Below, in pieces: positions 49,402 through 59,737 of a stretch of DNA of 64,000 nt (positions are counted from its first letter, which is position 1; each line of letters opens with the position of its first letter). The stretch is taken from positions 1 through 64,000 of the forward strand of contig JAHFHC010000003.1 in assembly GCA_023247085.1 (NCBI GenBank), given 5' to 3'. Origin of the DNA: Microcaldota archaeon (GTDB taxonomy: Archaea; Micrarchaeota; Micrarchaeia; Norongarragalinales; UBA8480). The position numbers and the translations under genes are program-made. The notes under the pieces were generated by a model. The model did not search any database and was not told the DNA's origin. It saw only the letters and a list, made by a program, of their open reading frames with translations.

Positions 49402-50469
49402 GTGGTTGTTGATATTAAGGGGTTTTTAGAAGGGCAAAGAGATGAAATCGACGCGAAAATAGAGAGTTTAATCCCAAAAAAGTTAACAAAAGCGAATATT
49501 GAAAAAATATGCGGCAAGCCGCGTTATGCTTATGATGTTGAAACTGCTTCTAAAGCAGTGAATGAGCCGATTTGGGATTTACTTTCTCGCGGTGGAAAAC
49601 GTTGGCGGCCAGCGCTTTTCTTATTATCCCACGAGGCGTTTGGTGGCGATAGCAAAAAAGTTTTTGATTTTGTTGTAATTCCAGAAGTAGTTCATAATGG
49701 CACATTGATGGTTGACGATATTGAAGACAATTCAGATCTTAGGCGTGGTAAACCCTGCGTTCACAAAATTTACGGCGTTGATGTGGCAATTAATGCTGGT
49801 AATGCCATGTATTATCTTCCTCTGTTATCGCTGATGAGAGCCAAGGGAAAATTTCCTGACGCAATGTTGCTGCGTGCTTATGAAATCTATTCTCAGGAAA
49901 TGATACAGTTGTCTTATGGCCAAGGCATGGATATCTGGTGGCATAAAGGAGAAAAGTACAGCGTAAGTGAAGATGAATATTTGCAAATGTGCGCCTACAA
50001 GACTGGAACGCTTGCGCGAATGAGTGCAAAACTTGGTGCTTTGTTTGCAAATGCTTCTGAAAAAGAAATTGAGGCAATTGGGAAATTTGCCGAGAGCATC
50101 GGCGTTGCTTTTCAAATTCAAGATGATATTTTGAACCTTGTAGGTGAACAGTTTTCAAAAGGCAAGGGTGTTGGTGAAGATATTCGTGAAGGCAAGCGTT
50201 CATTAATTATTATTCATTCGCTTAAACGTGCTGACAAAAAAGACGGTGATCGGCTACGTGCAATTTTACTATCGCGCCCAACTGACCAAAAAGTAGTTGA
50301 TGAGGCAATTGCAATTGTCAAGAAATATGATTCAATTCAATATTCCGCCACTCGTGCGAAAGAAATAGTTTACGATGCTTGGAAAGAATTAGCGCCTTTG
50401 CTTAAGCCATCAAAAGCAAAAGATACTTTGAAAGCTTTTGCTGATTATTTGGTTGAACGGAGCATTTGA
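49402..50469 (+). CDS. idsA: Polyprenyl (geranylgeranyl/farnesyl) diphosphate synthase
   Basis: This trans-prenyltransferase of about 355 residues has GGKRWRPALFLL for substrate binding, the first Asp-rich motif MVDDIEDNSDLRRGKP and the second, FQIQDDILNLVG. It condenses isopentenyl diphosphate with allylic primers to make the C15-C20 chains of archaeal lipids. It would feed the GGGP synthase at the start of the window. The GTG at 49402 is preferred because AAGGTGA precedes it by five bases; GTG 49393 is the alternative. Confidence 0.93.
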   Translation: MVVDIKGFLEGQRDEIDAKIESLIPKKLTKANIEKICGKPRYAYDVETASKAVNEPIWDLLSRGGKRWRPALFLLSHEAFGGDSKKVFDFVVIPEVVHNGTLMVDDIEDNSDLRRGKPCVHKIYGVDVAINAGNAMYYLPLLSLMRAKGKFPDAMLLRAYEIYSQEMIQLSYGQGMDIWWHKGEKYSVSEDEYLQMCAYKTGTLARMSAKLGALFANASEKEIEAIGKFAESIGVAFQIQDDILNLVGEQFSKGKGVGEDIREGKRSLIIIHSLKRADKKDGDRLRAILLSRPTDQKVVDEAIAIVKKYDSIQYSATRAKEIVYDAWKELAPLLKPSKAKDTLKAFADYLVERSI

Positions 50470-50513
50470 ATAAATTTGGATAATTGCGCTGTTTTTGTTG
50501 AGTTGATTTAATT

Positions 50514-52148
50514 ATGTCCGTTATTTTAGAAAAAGTTATTCGCAAACACGTTTTGAAAAACGCATTTGACTACGGGAAAGCACAAGCTGGCGGAGTTGTT
50601 GGAAAAGTAATTGCAGAAAACCCAGATGCAAAAAACGACATGAAAGTCACAATGCAACTTATTGGTAAAGTTGTAGCTGAAGTAAACAAGCTTTCAAAGT
50701 TAGAAATTGAAAAGCAAATGGATTCATTTACGTATGTTGAGAAAAAAGAAGAAGAGAAGCGAATTGTTTTTCCAAATGCAGAAGTTGGTAAGGTGATTGT
50801 GCGTTTACCTCCAGAGCCAAATGGCTATTCGCATATTGGGCATGCAAAGGCATTTTTCCTCTCGTGGACTGGCGCGCGCGAATATAGTGGAAAAGTTATT
50901 TTGCGTTGGGATGACACTAACCCTGAGGCAGAGAAGCAAGAGTTTGTTGACGCGATTAAAGAGGGTATAACTTGGCTTGGAATAGATTGGGATGAAGAAG
51001 TTTATTGTTCGGATTGGATGCCGCGCTTGTATGAATTAAACGAAATGCTAATTGCGCAAGGCGATGCATATGTTTGTCAGTGTAGTCAAGATGCAATCGG
51101 CCAAGGCAGGGAAAAGAAAATCCGCTGCAAGTGTGTTGACTATTCACAAAAAGAACAGCTCGACAAATGGAAGGGGATGTTGGAGAAAAAAATAAAAAAA
51201 GGCGAGGCAGTTGTGCGATTAAAAGGGGACATGTCGAGCCTCAATACGGTTATGCGTGATCCAACTTTGTGGAGGATAATTGATTCGCCCCATTATAGGC
51301 AAGGAAAAAAGTATTGTGTTTGGCCCACTTATGACTTTCAAGGTTCAGTAATGGATTCGCTTCTTGGAGTGACTCATGCGCTTCGCAGCAAGGAATACGA
51401 GCTGCGTGACGAGCTTTACTTTTACTTACTTGACAAGCTAAACCTGCGTAAACCAACACTAATCACTATTTCTAGGTTGTCCCTTGCTAATACGCCGATT
51501 TCAAAACGTTTACTTCGTCCACTTGTTGAAAGCGGTAAATTATGGGGGTGGGATGACCCTCGTTTGCCAACGCTTGCAGGCTTACGTCGGCGGGGCGTTA
51601 CGCCAAAGGCAATTAAAGATTTTGTACTGTCGTTTGGCATCAGCAAAGTTGAAAGTAACCCTTCGTGGGATAGACTGCTCTCGTCTAATAAAAAAGAATT
51701 GCTTGATTCGCCACACTATTTTTTTGTTCCTGAACCAGTACAATTGAAAATTGGAAAAGAAACGATTTACATTCCAGCTTTTGATGCAGGTGAATTAAAA
51801 GTCGGGGAAGTTTTTCGGTTAAAGAATAGTTTCAATGTAAAAGTGAAAAAGAAAGATGCGAAAACTAGGGTGATTGACGGCGAAAACGTCGGCAATGCCT
51901 TACTAGGAGATACGAAAAAAGTACAGTGGGTAGGTGCAGATGGGATTAAGTGCACGCTTTATGTTCCTGGTTTGTTGTTCGATGACAAAGAATCGTTTAA
52001 TGAAAATAGTTTACAGGAAATAACTGGTTTATGTCAAAAAGAATGTGCGAGTTTGAAAGTAGGCGAAGTAGTGCAGTTCGAACGCGTTGGGTTTGCAAGG
52101 CTTGACAAGAAAACGAAAACAAAACTAGAATTTATTCAATCGACATAG
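50514..52148 (+). CDS. gltX: Glutamyl-tRNA synthetase (archaeal type)
   Basis: This 544-residue class I synthetase has PPEPNGYSHIGHAKAF (HIGH at 107-110), WDDTNPE, the Glu-specific pocket and the KMSKS-like SLANTPISKRLLRPL. The C-terminal beta-barrel anticodon-binding domain of the archaeal/eukaryal GluRS group follows. It charges tRNA-Glu and, in archaea, also tRNA-Gln, which then needs an amidotransferase (GatDE). That fits a lineage without GlnRS. It follows the prenyl synthase by 44 nt. Confidence 0.96.
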   Translation: MSVILEKVIRKHVLKNAFDYGKAQAGGVVGKVIAENPDAKNDMKVTMQLIGKVVAEVNKLSKLEIEKQMDSFTYVEKKEEEKRIVFPNAEVGKVIVRLPPEPNGYSHIGHAKAFFLSWTGAREYSGKVILRWDDTNPEAEKQEFVDAIKEGITWLGIDWDEEVYCSDWMPRLYELNEMLIAQGDAYVCQCSQDAIGQGREKKIRCKCVDYSQKEQLDKWKGMLEKKIKKGEAVVRLKGDMSSLNTVMRDPTLWRIIDSPHYRQGKKYCVWPTYDFQGSVMDSLLGVTHALRSKEYELRDELYFYLLDKLNLRKPTLITISRLSLANTPISKRLLRPLVESGKLWGWDDPRLPTLAGLRRRGVTPKAIKDFVLSFGISKVESNPSWDRLLSSNKKELLDSPHYFFVPEPVQLKIGKETIYIPAFDAGELKVGEVFRLKNSFNVKVKKKDAKTRVIDGENVGNALLGDTKKVQWVGADGIKCTLYVPGLLFDDKESFNENSLQEITGLCQKECASLKVGEVVQFERVGFARLDKKTKTKLEFIQST

Positions 52149-52158
52149 GGAAATCTAA

Positions 52159-52374
52159 ATGACTGTAATAAAATCTAAAACCCCGGGGTATTGGCTTTTG
52201 ATAGCTAGTCCTGCTATACTTTTGGTAGCTGTAGTAGTAGCTTATGCTTATGTGATTTGGTTTAATAGTTTGAGTGCAGTTTTTAGAGTGTTAGCGCCGA
52301 TATTTGTGGTAATTCTTGGGTATGTTGGATACGTTGGAATAACCGTATTGTTGAAAAATGGTTTTCCAACTTAA
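52159..52374 (+). CDS. Two-helix membrane protein
   Basis: This 71-residue protein has two hydrophobic segments (YWLLIASPAILLVAVVVAYA and FRVLAPIFVVILGYVGYVGI). A Lys-containing N-terminus leads in, and it ends KNGFPT. It starts 10 nt after gltX, with AAATCTAA ahead of the ATG, so it is probably co-transcribed. The function is unknown. Confidence 0.65.
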   Translation: MTVIKSKTPGYWLLIASPAILLVAVVVAYAYVIWFNSLSAVFRVLAPIFVVILGYVGYVGITVLLKNGFPT

Positions 52375-52431
52375 AGCTAAGTTTTAGTCAAGCAATCGGC
52401 TAAAAAACTTTTTCTTCTTATATGTTATAAA

Positions 52432-54714
52432 ATGGTTTTCGATTTTGATTTAATTAAGTCATTTTACGCTTCTTTGCCCTCTAGAATCCAAGCCTGCAGA
52501 AAAGCAGTTGGCCGCCCGCTTACGTTAACTGAAAAAATACTTTATACTCATTTAGTTCAAGGCAACTGTACAACTGAATACGCGCGTCAAGTTGACTATG
52601 TTGACTTTGCTCCTGACCGCGTTGCAATGCAAGATGCAACAGCACAAATGGCGCTCCTTCAATTCATGCAAGCCGGAAGAAAAAAAGTTGCGATTCCAAC
52701 AACCGTTCACTGTGATCATTTAATAGTTGCAAGTGAAGGTGGACAAAAGGACCTCTCTGCTGCGCTTGTAAAAAACAAAGAAGTGTTCGACTTTTTGTCG
52801 TCTGTTTCGAACAAGTATGGGATTGGCTTTTGGAAGCCGGGTGCTGGAATCATTCACCAAGTTATTTTAGAGAACTACGCGTTTCCTGGCGGTTTAATGA
52901 TTGGAACTGATTCGCACACTGTAAACGCAGGCGGTTTAGGAATGGTAGCCATAGGGGTAGGCGGTGCAGATGCGTGTGACGTAATGGCGGGTTTGCCGTG
53001 GGAGTTAAAATTTCCGAAACTAATTGGCATAAAATTAACTGGTAAATTAAGCGGTTGGGCTTCTGCAAAAGACGTTATTCTAAAAATTGCGAGCATACTT
53101 ACAGTTAAAGGGGGAACTGATGCAATTCTTGAATATTTCGGCGACGGAGCAAACAGCGTTTCATGTACTGGCAAAGGGACAATCTGCAACATGGGTGCAG
53201 AGATTGGTGCAACAACGTCTCTTTTTGGTTATGATGAAAAAATGGCCGAGTATTTGCGCGGTACTGGAAGAAAAGAAATCGCAGACGCTGCGGATAGCGT
53301 TGCAGAGCACTTGGTCGCCGATGAAGATGTTTACAATAATCCAGAAAAGTATTTTGACCAAGTGATTGAAATCAATTTAAGTGAACTTGAACCACACATT
53401 AATGGTCCATTTACTCCAGATCTAGCGTGGCCGGTTTCCAAATTTGCAGAAGCGGCAAAACAAAACAATTGGCCAGAGAAACTTGAAGTTGGGCTAATTG
53501 GCTCCTGTACTAATTCTTCTTACGAAGACATCACTAGATCAGCTTCAATTGCTAAAAGTGCAGCTGTAAATGGATTGCGATTCAAAAGCGAGTTTACAGT
53601 TACTCCGGGGTCAGAACAAATTCGTGCAACTGTACAGCGTGACGGGTACTTGCAGTGTTTTGAAGAAATTGGCGGGGTTGTACTTGCTAATGCTTGTGGC
53701 CCTTGCATTGGTCAATGGGCGCGGCATTCAAATGACCCGCAACGCAAGAATTCAATTATGACTAGCTTCAACCGGAATTTTGCAAAACGAAACGATGGCA
53801 ACCCCAATACGCATGCATTTGTAGCTTCACCTGAAATCACAACTGCATTTGCAATAGCCGGAAAACTAACTTTCAATCCGCTTACTGACTATTTAGAAAA
53901 CGAGCGCGGTGAAAAAGTTAAACTTGCTGAGCCACAAGGGATTGAGTTCCCACCAAATGGATTTGCCACTGGAGAAGCTGGTTATCAACCCCCTGCAAGT
54001 GATGGTTCAATGATACAACTAGTTGTTTCTCCAACTTCGGATCGCTTGCAATTACTTGCTCCGTTTCCAGCTTGGCAAGGCAGTGACTTAGTTGGCTTAA
54101 AACTATTGATAAAAGTTAAAGGTAAATGCACGACTGACCACATTTCAATGGCAGGCTCATGGTTAAAGTACCGCGGGCATTTAGATAACATTTCCAACAA
54201 CTTGTTAATTGGCGCGGTTAATTCATTTAATGACAAAACCGACAACGTCAAAAATCAACTAGAGTCAACTGAGAATAATCCTGTTTACGAAAGTGTGCCG
54301 AAGGTTCAACGTGCTTACAAAGCAGCTGGAATTGGTTCACTTGTTGTAGGTGAAGAGAATTACGGTGAAGGTTCGTCGCGCGAACACGCTGCAATGGAGC
54401 CCAGGTTTTTAGGAGTAAAGGCAATTCTAGTAAAAAGCTTCGCGAGGATTCACGAAACTAATTTAAAGAAACAAGGGATGTTAGCCTTGACATTTGTCGA
54501 TAAGTCGGATTACAATAAAATACAAGAAGACGATGAAATTGACTTGATCGGTTTAACTGAATTCGCGCCCGGCAAGCCATTGCAAGCCGTTCTTCACCAC
54601 TCCGACGGCACAATTGAAACGTTTCCAGTTAATCACACTTATAACCCGCAGCAAATAGCGTGGTTCAAAGCAGGTGGGGCGTTGAACATAATCAGGCAAA
54701 ATGCATGCGATTAA
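52432..54714 (+). CDS. Aconitate hydratase
   Basis: This 760-residue, single-chain aconitase resembles the mitochondrial type. [38 protein letters not shown] and [12 protein letters not shown] are present. The Fe-S ligands come from that motif and [11 protein letters not shown] (near 421 and 424). The swivelling domain is [18 protein letters not shown]. It interconverts citrate and isocitrate. No citrate synthase or isocitrate dehydrogenase is in the window, and aconitase is uncommon in reduced archaeal genomes. It has its own promoter region. Confidence 0.95.
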   Translation: MVFDFDLIKSFYASLPSRIQACRKAVGRPLTLTEKILYTHLVQGNCTTEYARQVDYVDFAPDRVAMQDATAQMALLQFMQAGRKKVAIPTTVHCDHLIVASEGGQKDLSAALVKNKEVFDFLSSVSNKYGIGFWKPGAGIIHQVILENYAFPGGLMIGTDSHTVNAGGLGMVAIGVGGADACDVMAGLPWELKFPKLIGIKLTGKLSGWASAKDVILKIASILTVKGGTDAILEYFGDGANSVSCTGKGTICNMGAEIGATTSLFGYDEKMAEYLRGTGRKEIADAADSVAEHLVADEDVYNNPEKYFDQVIEINLSELEPHINGPFTPDLAWPVSKFAEAAKQNNWPEKLEVGLIGSCTNSSYEDITRSASIAKSAAVNGLRFKSEFTVTPGSEQIRATVQRDGYLQCFEEIGGVVLANACGPCIGQWARHSNDPQRKNSIMTSFNRNFAKRNDGNPNTHAFVASPEITTAFAIAGKLTFNPLTDYLENERGEKVKLAEPQGIEFPPNGFATGEAGYQPPASDGSMIQLVVSPTSDRLQLLAPFPAWQGSDLVGLKLLIKVKGKCTTDHISMAGSWLKYRGHLDNISNNLLIGAVNSFNDKTDNVKNQLESTENNPVYESVPKVQRAYKAAGIGSLVVGEENYGEGSSREHAAMEPRFLGVKAILVKSFARIHETNLKKQGMLALTFVDKSDYNKIQEDDEIDLIGLTEFAPGKPLQAVLHHSDGTIETFPVNHTYNPQQIAWFKAGGALNIIRQNACD

Positions 54715-54748
54715 TTGCCGAATATTTTATTCAGTTACCTTCCGCATG

Positions 54749-54758
54749 TTATTTATAC
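54749..54758 (+). promoter_or_regulatory. TATA box of the L7Ae operon
   Basis: TTATTTATAC precedes a leader of about 95 nt ahead of the L7Ae ATG. L7Ae is known to bind kink-turns in its own leader in some archaea, but I could not identify a clear kink-turn here. Confidence 0.45.
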
Positions 54759-54873
54759 CTTCTTCTCACTATTTTGTAAGCAAAGCACAGGATTCTGTTT
54801 TCAGTTTTTCATGACTGTGTGTTTGTATGTTAATAAAAAACCAATGAGAGTAATTTGAGGTGTAGATTGTATT

Positions 54874-55251
54874 ATGGCTAAATCTTTTGTTAAATTCCAA
54901 ACCCCTGCAGATGCACAAGCCAAGGCATTACAGGTAATTGAAGCTGCCAAAGCAGTGAATGCTTGTCGAAAAGGCACTAATGAAGCAACCAAGGCAATTG
55001 AACGCGGAGAAGCGAAGCTAGTTATAATCGCTGAAGATGTTGACCCAGAAGAAATCGTAATGCACTTACCTTCTATTTGTACTGAGCGAGCAATTGCTTT
55101 CCTCTATGTAGCTTCTAAAAAAGATTTAGGCAATGCCGCTGGATTAAAAGTAGGCACAGCTGCAGTTGCAGTTACTGCTGCTGGCAATGCTGAAAGCACT
55201 TTGAAAGAGTTAACAACTAAATTTGCTCCTGGAAAAGTTGAAAAGAGTTGA
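54874..55251 (+). CDS. rpl7ae: Ribosomal protein L7Ae
   Basis: This 125-residue kink-turn RNA-binding protein contains ACRKGTNEATKAIERGEAKL, VIIAEDVDPEEIVMHLP and KKDLGNAAGLKVGTAAVAV. It is a subunit of the ribosome, C/D and H/ACA RNPs and RNase P. It heads an operon of S28e, L24e and ValRS on the same strand, the L7Ae-S28e-L24e order being widely conserved in archaea. Confidence 0.97.
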   Translation: MAKSFVKFQTPADAQAKALQVIEAAKAVNACRKGTNEATKAIERGEAKLVIIAEDVDPEEIVMHLPSICTERAIAFLYVASKKDLGNAAGLKVGTAAVAVTAAGNAESTLKELTTKFAPGKVEKS

Positions 55252-55261
55252 AAATCATTAA

Positions 55262-55729
55262 ATGATAACTGAAAATTCAGTAGTTACAAACCAAGAACCT
55301 CAAGATAGCCCTGCAGAGGCAAATTCAGTTGAAAAACCCCTTGAAAAGCCAACTGCACATAAAGTTGAAAAACCACAATCGCATAAAACGGATAAATCTG
55401 ACAAGCCAGTTGCCAAAACCACTAGTGGCGACAAATCTGCTAATAAGTCTTCTGATTCACAAGCTCCACAGCCTCAAGCGCAGGCACCTGTTATTGAAAT
55501 TGAAGGGGTTGTATCGCAAGTTATTGAAATCGTTGGCAAAACTGGGGTTTTTGGTGAAGTTAATCAAGTGCTATGCAAAGTGCTTTCTGGCAGGGATAAA
55601 GGTCGAATTTTGCGCCGTAATGTCAAAGGGCCAGTTCGAGTAGATGATTATTTAGTGTTATCAGAAAGCGAACGTGAAGCGCGTCCGCTTAGACAAAAGA
55701 AAAAACCGCTTACTGCGACTAGCAGATAA
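55262..55729 (+). CDS. rps28e: Ribosomal protein S28e with a long N-terminal extension
   Basis: Residues about 80-155 are S28e: [37 protein letters not shown] and SEREARPL. The usual protein is only about 70 residues. Here an extra 77 residues rich in Lys, Pro, Ser and Gln precede it, with repeated VEKP and KSDKP-type units. The extension is in frame from a clear ATG, 10 nt after L7Ae. It is probably a disordered basic tail reaching over ribosomal RNA. Confidence 0.9.
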   Translation: MITENSVVTNQEPQDSPAEANSVEKPLEKPTAHKVEKPQSHKTDKSDKPVAKTTSGDKSANKSSDSQAPQPQAQAPVIEIEGVVSQVIEIVGKTGVFGEVNQVLCKVLSGRDKGRILRRNVKGPVRVDDYLVLSESEREARPLRQKKKPLTATSR

Positions 55730-55755
55730 GTGATTTGAAGGCGAGATTGTTTAAT

Positions 55756-55920
55756 ATGGTAAAATGTTCATTTTGTTCAAACGAAACTGCAGTTGGGCGA
55801 GGTATTCGAATATTCAAGCGAGATGGCTCTTCTAACTTTTTTTGTTCAAAGAAATGTGAACGCAATTTCGATTTGAATCGCAAACCATCTAAACTAAAGT
55901 GGACAAATAAGTCTAAGTAA
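55756..55920 (+). CDS. rpl24e: Ribosomal protein L24e
   Basis: This 54-residue zinc-binding protein contains CSFCSNETAVGRGIRIFKRD and FFCSKKCERNFDLNRKPSKL. The four Cys form the zinc finger of L24e. I chose the ATG at 55756 because family members begin two or three residues before the first CxxC; the longer TTG-initiated form from 55735 is unlikely. It is followed 24 nt later by valS. Confidence 0.95.
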   Translation: MVKCSFCSNETAVGRGIRIFKRDGSSNFFCSKKCERNFDLNRKPSKLKWTNKSK

Positions 55921-55944
55921 TTTTTGGGGCGTCTATTAATTCAA

Positions 55945-58413
55945 ATGGCTCTTTCTCAACGTCCTGATTCAATTGCCCTTCAAAAAAAGTGGACAAAGAA
56001 ATGGGACGAGGCTGAAATTTACAAGTACGATAGCCGCAGCAAAGCGCCTGTTTTTTCAATTGACTCTCCTCCGCCTTTTACTTCGGGCGCATTGCATATG
56101 GGGCACGTGTTGTCTTACTCGTTTTTTGATTTTGCAGCGCGTTTTAAGCGAATGACTGGCTTCAATGTTTTTTACCCGCAGGGTTGGGATTGCCAAGGTT
56201 TTCCAACTGAAGTGAAAGTTGAAAAATTGCAAAGCAAAGACAATAAAGACGGCAAGGAAAGCAAAGGTGCAAAAGACGGTAAGAGTGGAAAAGATGATAA
56301 AAGCGGAAAGCCGAAGTTAACGCGCCAAGAGTTCAAAAAGAAATGCATTGAATTTACGCTTGAAAATATTGATAAGATGAAGATGCAAATGATTCGCATG
56401 GGCTTTTCGCCTGACTGGAGTCAAGAATATCGCACGATTGACCCTTCTTATCACAAGAAAGTACAGCTTTCAGTTTTGCAAATGTACGAAAAAGGTTTAG
56501 TTTACCGCCAGAAGCACCCGGTGCTTTTCTGTATTCATTGTCAAAGTGCAATTGCAAAAGCAGAAACAGAGGATTTACAGCGTGAAACTAAATTAAATTA
56601 CATAAACTTTTCAGTTGAAGGGGCGCCGTTGTCAGTTGCAACGACTCGGCCAGAATTACTTCATGCTTGTGTTGCTGTTCTAGTAAATCCAAGTGATGAG
56701 CGATTCAAAAAATTAGTTGGCAAAAAGGCAATTACGCCATTGTACAACAAAGAAGTGCCTATAATTTCCGACAATGAGGTTGACCAGACTTTTGGAACTG
56801 GTGTTGTTATGGTGTGTACGTTTGGAGATAAGACTGACGTAGCGTGGATGTACCGGCACTCGCTGCCGTTTATTGAAGCTTTTGATAACCGCGGCAAATT
56901 GCTGAATGCCGAAGAATTTACTGGCGTAAAAATTGTTGAAGCGCGAGAGAAGATAATTGAAAAACTTAAGGCACTTGAGCTAGTTACGCGCCAGGAGTCA
57001 ACGCAACAAGTGGTAAAGCTCCATGATCGTTGCAATAAGCCTGCTGAATTTATTTCAAGTGTGCAGTGGTTCATGAAATTACGCGATTGGCAGGATAAGA
57101 TTAAGCGTGCAGCTACTGAAGATATGCAGTGGTTCCCGCAATTTTCTGTTCAGTATTTAATTGACTGGGCTAATTTTGTTGAATATGATTGGGTGATTTC
57201 ACGACAGCGTATTTACGGTACTCCGCTTCCATTTTGGTACTGTGAAGGGTGCGGTGCAATTTATACTCCAAAAGAATCAGAGCTCCCAGTTGACCCTGCA
57301 TTGCATGAATATAATAAAAAGAAATGTGATTGCGGTGGGCAAATAATTGGCGAGTCATCGGTTTGCGATTGTTGGATTGACTCCAGCATAACTCCACTCG
57401 TTATTGCCGGTTGGCCTGACGGAGATTATGAAAAACTTTACCCCGCTACTCTGCGGCCACAAGGGCTAGAAATTATCCGAACTTGGGCATTTTATTCCAT
57501 TTACCGTTGTCTAGCACTTACTGGCAAATCGCCATTTAAAGAAGTATTGATCAACGGAAGTGTACTTGGTACAGATGGCAAGAAGATGAGTAAAAGCCTC
57601 GGTAATTTTGAAGACCCAGAAGCGCTTCTTGCTAAGTTTCCAGCTGATTCATTGCGTCAATGGGCGGCATTGTCAGGCGCATTAGCAAAAGACCGGCCAT
57701 TTTCTTATAAGGATATTGAATATGCCAATTCGTTTGTTACAAAATTATGGAATGCAGCTAATTTTGTTGACAAGGCACTTGAAGGCTACAAGCCTGAAAA
57801 AAGCAACAAAGCACACAATTTTTCAATAACCGACAAGTGGATACTCGCGGAGCTTGACAAGACAATTGAAGTCGTTACTCGGTCAATGCACGAGTATGAT
57901 TACTATGCGGCTATTAGTGCAATTCATTCTTTCTTCCGCTTGTCTTTCTGCGACTACTATTTAGAGGATGTAAAATACCGCATTTATGAAGAAGCGGAAA
58001 ATAAAGCCGAAGCGCAATACTGCCTGAAAACAGTTCTAGGAGCAACATTAAAACTCATCGCTCCATTCGCTCCATTTATATCAGAAGAGTTGTTCCACGA
58101 GTTAGGTTTTGCTAAAGAAGAAAAAGTTGAGTCAATACACGTTTCAAAGTGGCCAACGCCAACTGGTTTTGAAATCGACGAAGAAACCGGCAAACTCGCT
58201 TCGCTATTACATGACTTAATCAGCCAGTCAAGAAAATTTCGAAGTTCCAAACAAATTGGGCTAAATGAACCCATCGAAAGCCTTGAAATTGGGCTTCCCG
58301 AAGAGCTTATAAGCAACTTTAGTGACATAAAATTAGACTTGTCTAAAATAGCTAGGATTAAAACCCTTGATGTTTCAAGTAAAAAAGAACTAACTACGCA
58401 GTTCAAAGTTTAA
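55945..58413 (+). CDS. valS: Valyl-tRNA synthetase (archaeal type)
   Basis: The 822 residues from the ATG at 55945 contain the class I signatures of archaeal ValRS. They are SGALHMGHVLSYSFFDFAAR, NVFYPQGWDCQGFPTEVKV, the editing domain with ATTRPELLHACVAV, CDCWIDSSITPLVIAGWP and KKMSKSLGN. The protein charges tRNA-Val and proofreads threonine. Residues about 103-130 carry an insertion rich in Lys, Asp and Gly repeats (KDGK-type), probably a flexible loop. Like many archaeal ValRS it has a short C-terminal end. It is the fourth gene of the L7Ae operon. Confidence 0.93.
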   Translation: MALSQRPDSIALQKKWTKKWDEAEIYKYDSRSKAPVFSIDSPPPFTSGALHMGHVLSYSFFDFAARFKRMTGFNVFYPQGWDCQGFPTEVKVEKLQSKDNKDGKESKGAKDGKSGKDDKSGKPKLTRQEFKKKCIEFTLENIDKMKMQMIRMGFSPDWSQEYRTIDPSYHKKVQLSVLQMYEKGLVYRQKHPVLFCIHCQSAIAKAETEDLQRETKLNYINFSVEGAPLSVATTRPELLHACVAVLVNPSDERFKKLVGKKAITPLYNKEVPIISDNEVDQTFGTGVVMVCTFGDKTDVAWMYRHSLPFIEAFDNRGKLLNAEEFTGVKIVEAREKIIEKLKALELVTRQESTQQVVKLHDRCNKPAEFISSVQWFMKLRDWQDKIKRAATEDMQWFPQFSVQYLIDWANFVEYDWVISRQRIYGTPLPFWYCEGCGAIYTPKESELPVDPALHEYNKKKCDCGGQIIGESSVCDCWIDSSITPLVIAGWPDGDYEKLYPATLRPQGLEIIRTWAFYSIYRCLALTGKSPFKEVLINGSVLGTDGKKMSKSLGNFEDPEALLAKFPADSLRQWAALSGALAKDRPFSYKDIEYANSFVTKLWNAANFVDKALEGYKPEKSNKAHNFSITDKWILAELDKTIEVVTRSMHEYDYYAAISAIHSFFRLSFCDYYLEDVKYRIYEEAENKAEAQYCLKTVLGATLKLIAPFAPFISEELFHELGFAKEEKVESIHVSKWPTPTGFEIDEETGKLASLLHDLISQSRKFRSSKQIGLNEPIESLEIGLPEELISNFSDIKLDLSKIARIKTLDVSSKKELTTQFKV

Positions 58414-58430
58414 AGAGAATTGATATTTAA

Positions 58431-58883
58431 ATGGCTAGACTACATACGCACAAACGGGGCAAATCCCGTTCACACAAACCAACAAACAGCAACGCAGCTA
58501 AATGGGTTGACTACTCTGAAGATGAGATAATTGGCTTTGTCGAACAATTTGCAAAACAAGGTAAAACAGAAGCAGAAATCGGTCTTCTTTTACGTGATCA
58601 ATACGGATTAGCTAGTGTAAAGCTATTAACCGGCAAGACGATTTCACAAATCCTAAAAGCAAAGAACTTAACCCCAAAGTACCCCTCTGACTTAATTGCG
58701 CTTCTCAAAAAAGCAGTTAATTTAATGGAACACTTAAAAACAAACCACGGTGACAAATCAAACCGCATTAAGCTAAGCCACGTTGAGTCAAAAATCAAAC
58801 GCTTAGTCAAGTATTACCGCGGAAAACAACTACCGGCAAAGTGGAAGTACGATCCAGAAACCGCTGCGCTAATCGTTAAGTAG
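58431..58883 (+). CDS. rps15: Ribosomal protein S15
   Basis: This 150-residue archaeal/eukaryal S15 (S13e-like) has ARLHTHKRGKSRSHKP, then YSEDEIIGFVEQFAKQG, the LLRDQYGLASVKLLTG segment and HLKTNHGDKSNRIKLSHVES. RLVKYYRGKQLPAKWKYDP ends the family core. It binds 16S rRNA helices 20-22 during platform assembly. The gene starts 17 nt after valS, so it is likely part of the same transcript. Confidence 0.97.
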   Translation: MARLHTHKRGKSRSHKPTNSNAAKWVDYSEDEIIGFVEQFAKQGKTEAEIGLLLRDQYGLASVKLLTGKTISQILKAKNLTPKYPSDLIALLKKAVNLMEHLKTNHGDKSNRIKLSHVESKIKRLVKYYRGKQLPAKWKYDPETAALIVK

Positions 58884-58952
58884 CATAATGTATGTTTCAT
58901 ATTTAGTTATTTTTTTTTATTTTTACGTTTATCATGAGTGTGATTATAGAAA

Positions 58953-59669
58953 ATGGCAGTTAAGAAAAAAGCAATTGACACGTGGAAAACAAAGCAATGG
59001 TTTTCACTAGTAGCGCCAAAGCTATTCAACGAAGCAGAAGTAGCGCAAGTTCCAGCACAAGATCCACAACACTTACTAAACCGTATAATTGAACTTCCAC
59101 TAAAAGAAATCACAAAAGAACTCGCACACATGTATATCAACGTTAAATTGCGTGTAGAAGACGTGCGTGGAAAAAACGCTTACACTAAATTCATTGGCCA
59201 CGCGTTGGCAAGAGAACACGTGCAAGCATTAGGGCGGAGAAACCGTTCCATGCTGTATCTAGTTCTTTCCACTAAATCTGCAGATGGAGTTGAATTTTCA
59301 GTAAAAGCATTAGTTGTTACAAACGGCAAAGCAAGTGCAGCTCAACGCCAATCCCTGCGCCAAACCCTTCGCGAATACTTATCTCAAAAGATCGCCAAGC
59401 AAGACTTCGGCAAATTCATTCAAGAAGTACTGTACGGCAAAGTGAGCTCTGAACTAAACGGCGTCTTAAAGAAAATCTATCCAATTAAACGCGTTGAACT
59501 ATACAAAACACAGTTAGTTGAGGTATTCGACGTTGAAAACGTTGAAGAATCAGAACAACACGCTGCACCAGCACAAACTGAAGCAACGCAAGCAGAAGAA
59601 ACTCAAACGCAAAACGAATCTACAACTATGCCAGAAGAAAGCGAAATACCAGCAGAAAATACAGCTTAA
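58953..59669 (+). CDS. rps3ae: Ribosomal protein S3Ae
   Basis: The 238 residues include KTKQWFSLVAPKLFNEAEV, GRRNRSMLYLVLSTKS and YPIKRVELYKTQLVEV, all typical of S3Ae (eS1). The final 40 residues are rich in Glu, Thr and Gln and look disordered, longer than usual. It lies on the 30S platform near the mRNA exit. In many archaea S15 and S3Ae are neighbours, as here. A T-rich stretch follows and probably ends the operon. Confidence 0.95.
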   Translation: MAVKKKAIDTWKTKQWFSLVAPKLFNEAEVAQVPAQDPQHLLNRIIELPLKEITKELAHMYINVKLRVEDVRGKNAYTKFIGHALAREHVQALGRRNRSMLYLVLSTKSADGVEFSVKALVVTNGKASAAQRQSLRQTLREYLSQKIAKQDFGKFIQEVLYGKVSSELNGVLKKIYPIKRVELYKTQLVEVFDVENVEESEQHAAPAQTEATQAEETQTQNESTTMPEESEIPAENTA

Positions 59670-59737
59670 TTTCTCTATTTTTTAATTTTTTGCTTCTAAC
59701 TCTCTTACTTTTTAAAATGAGTCTAAATTCTTTGAAA

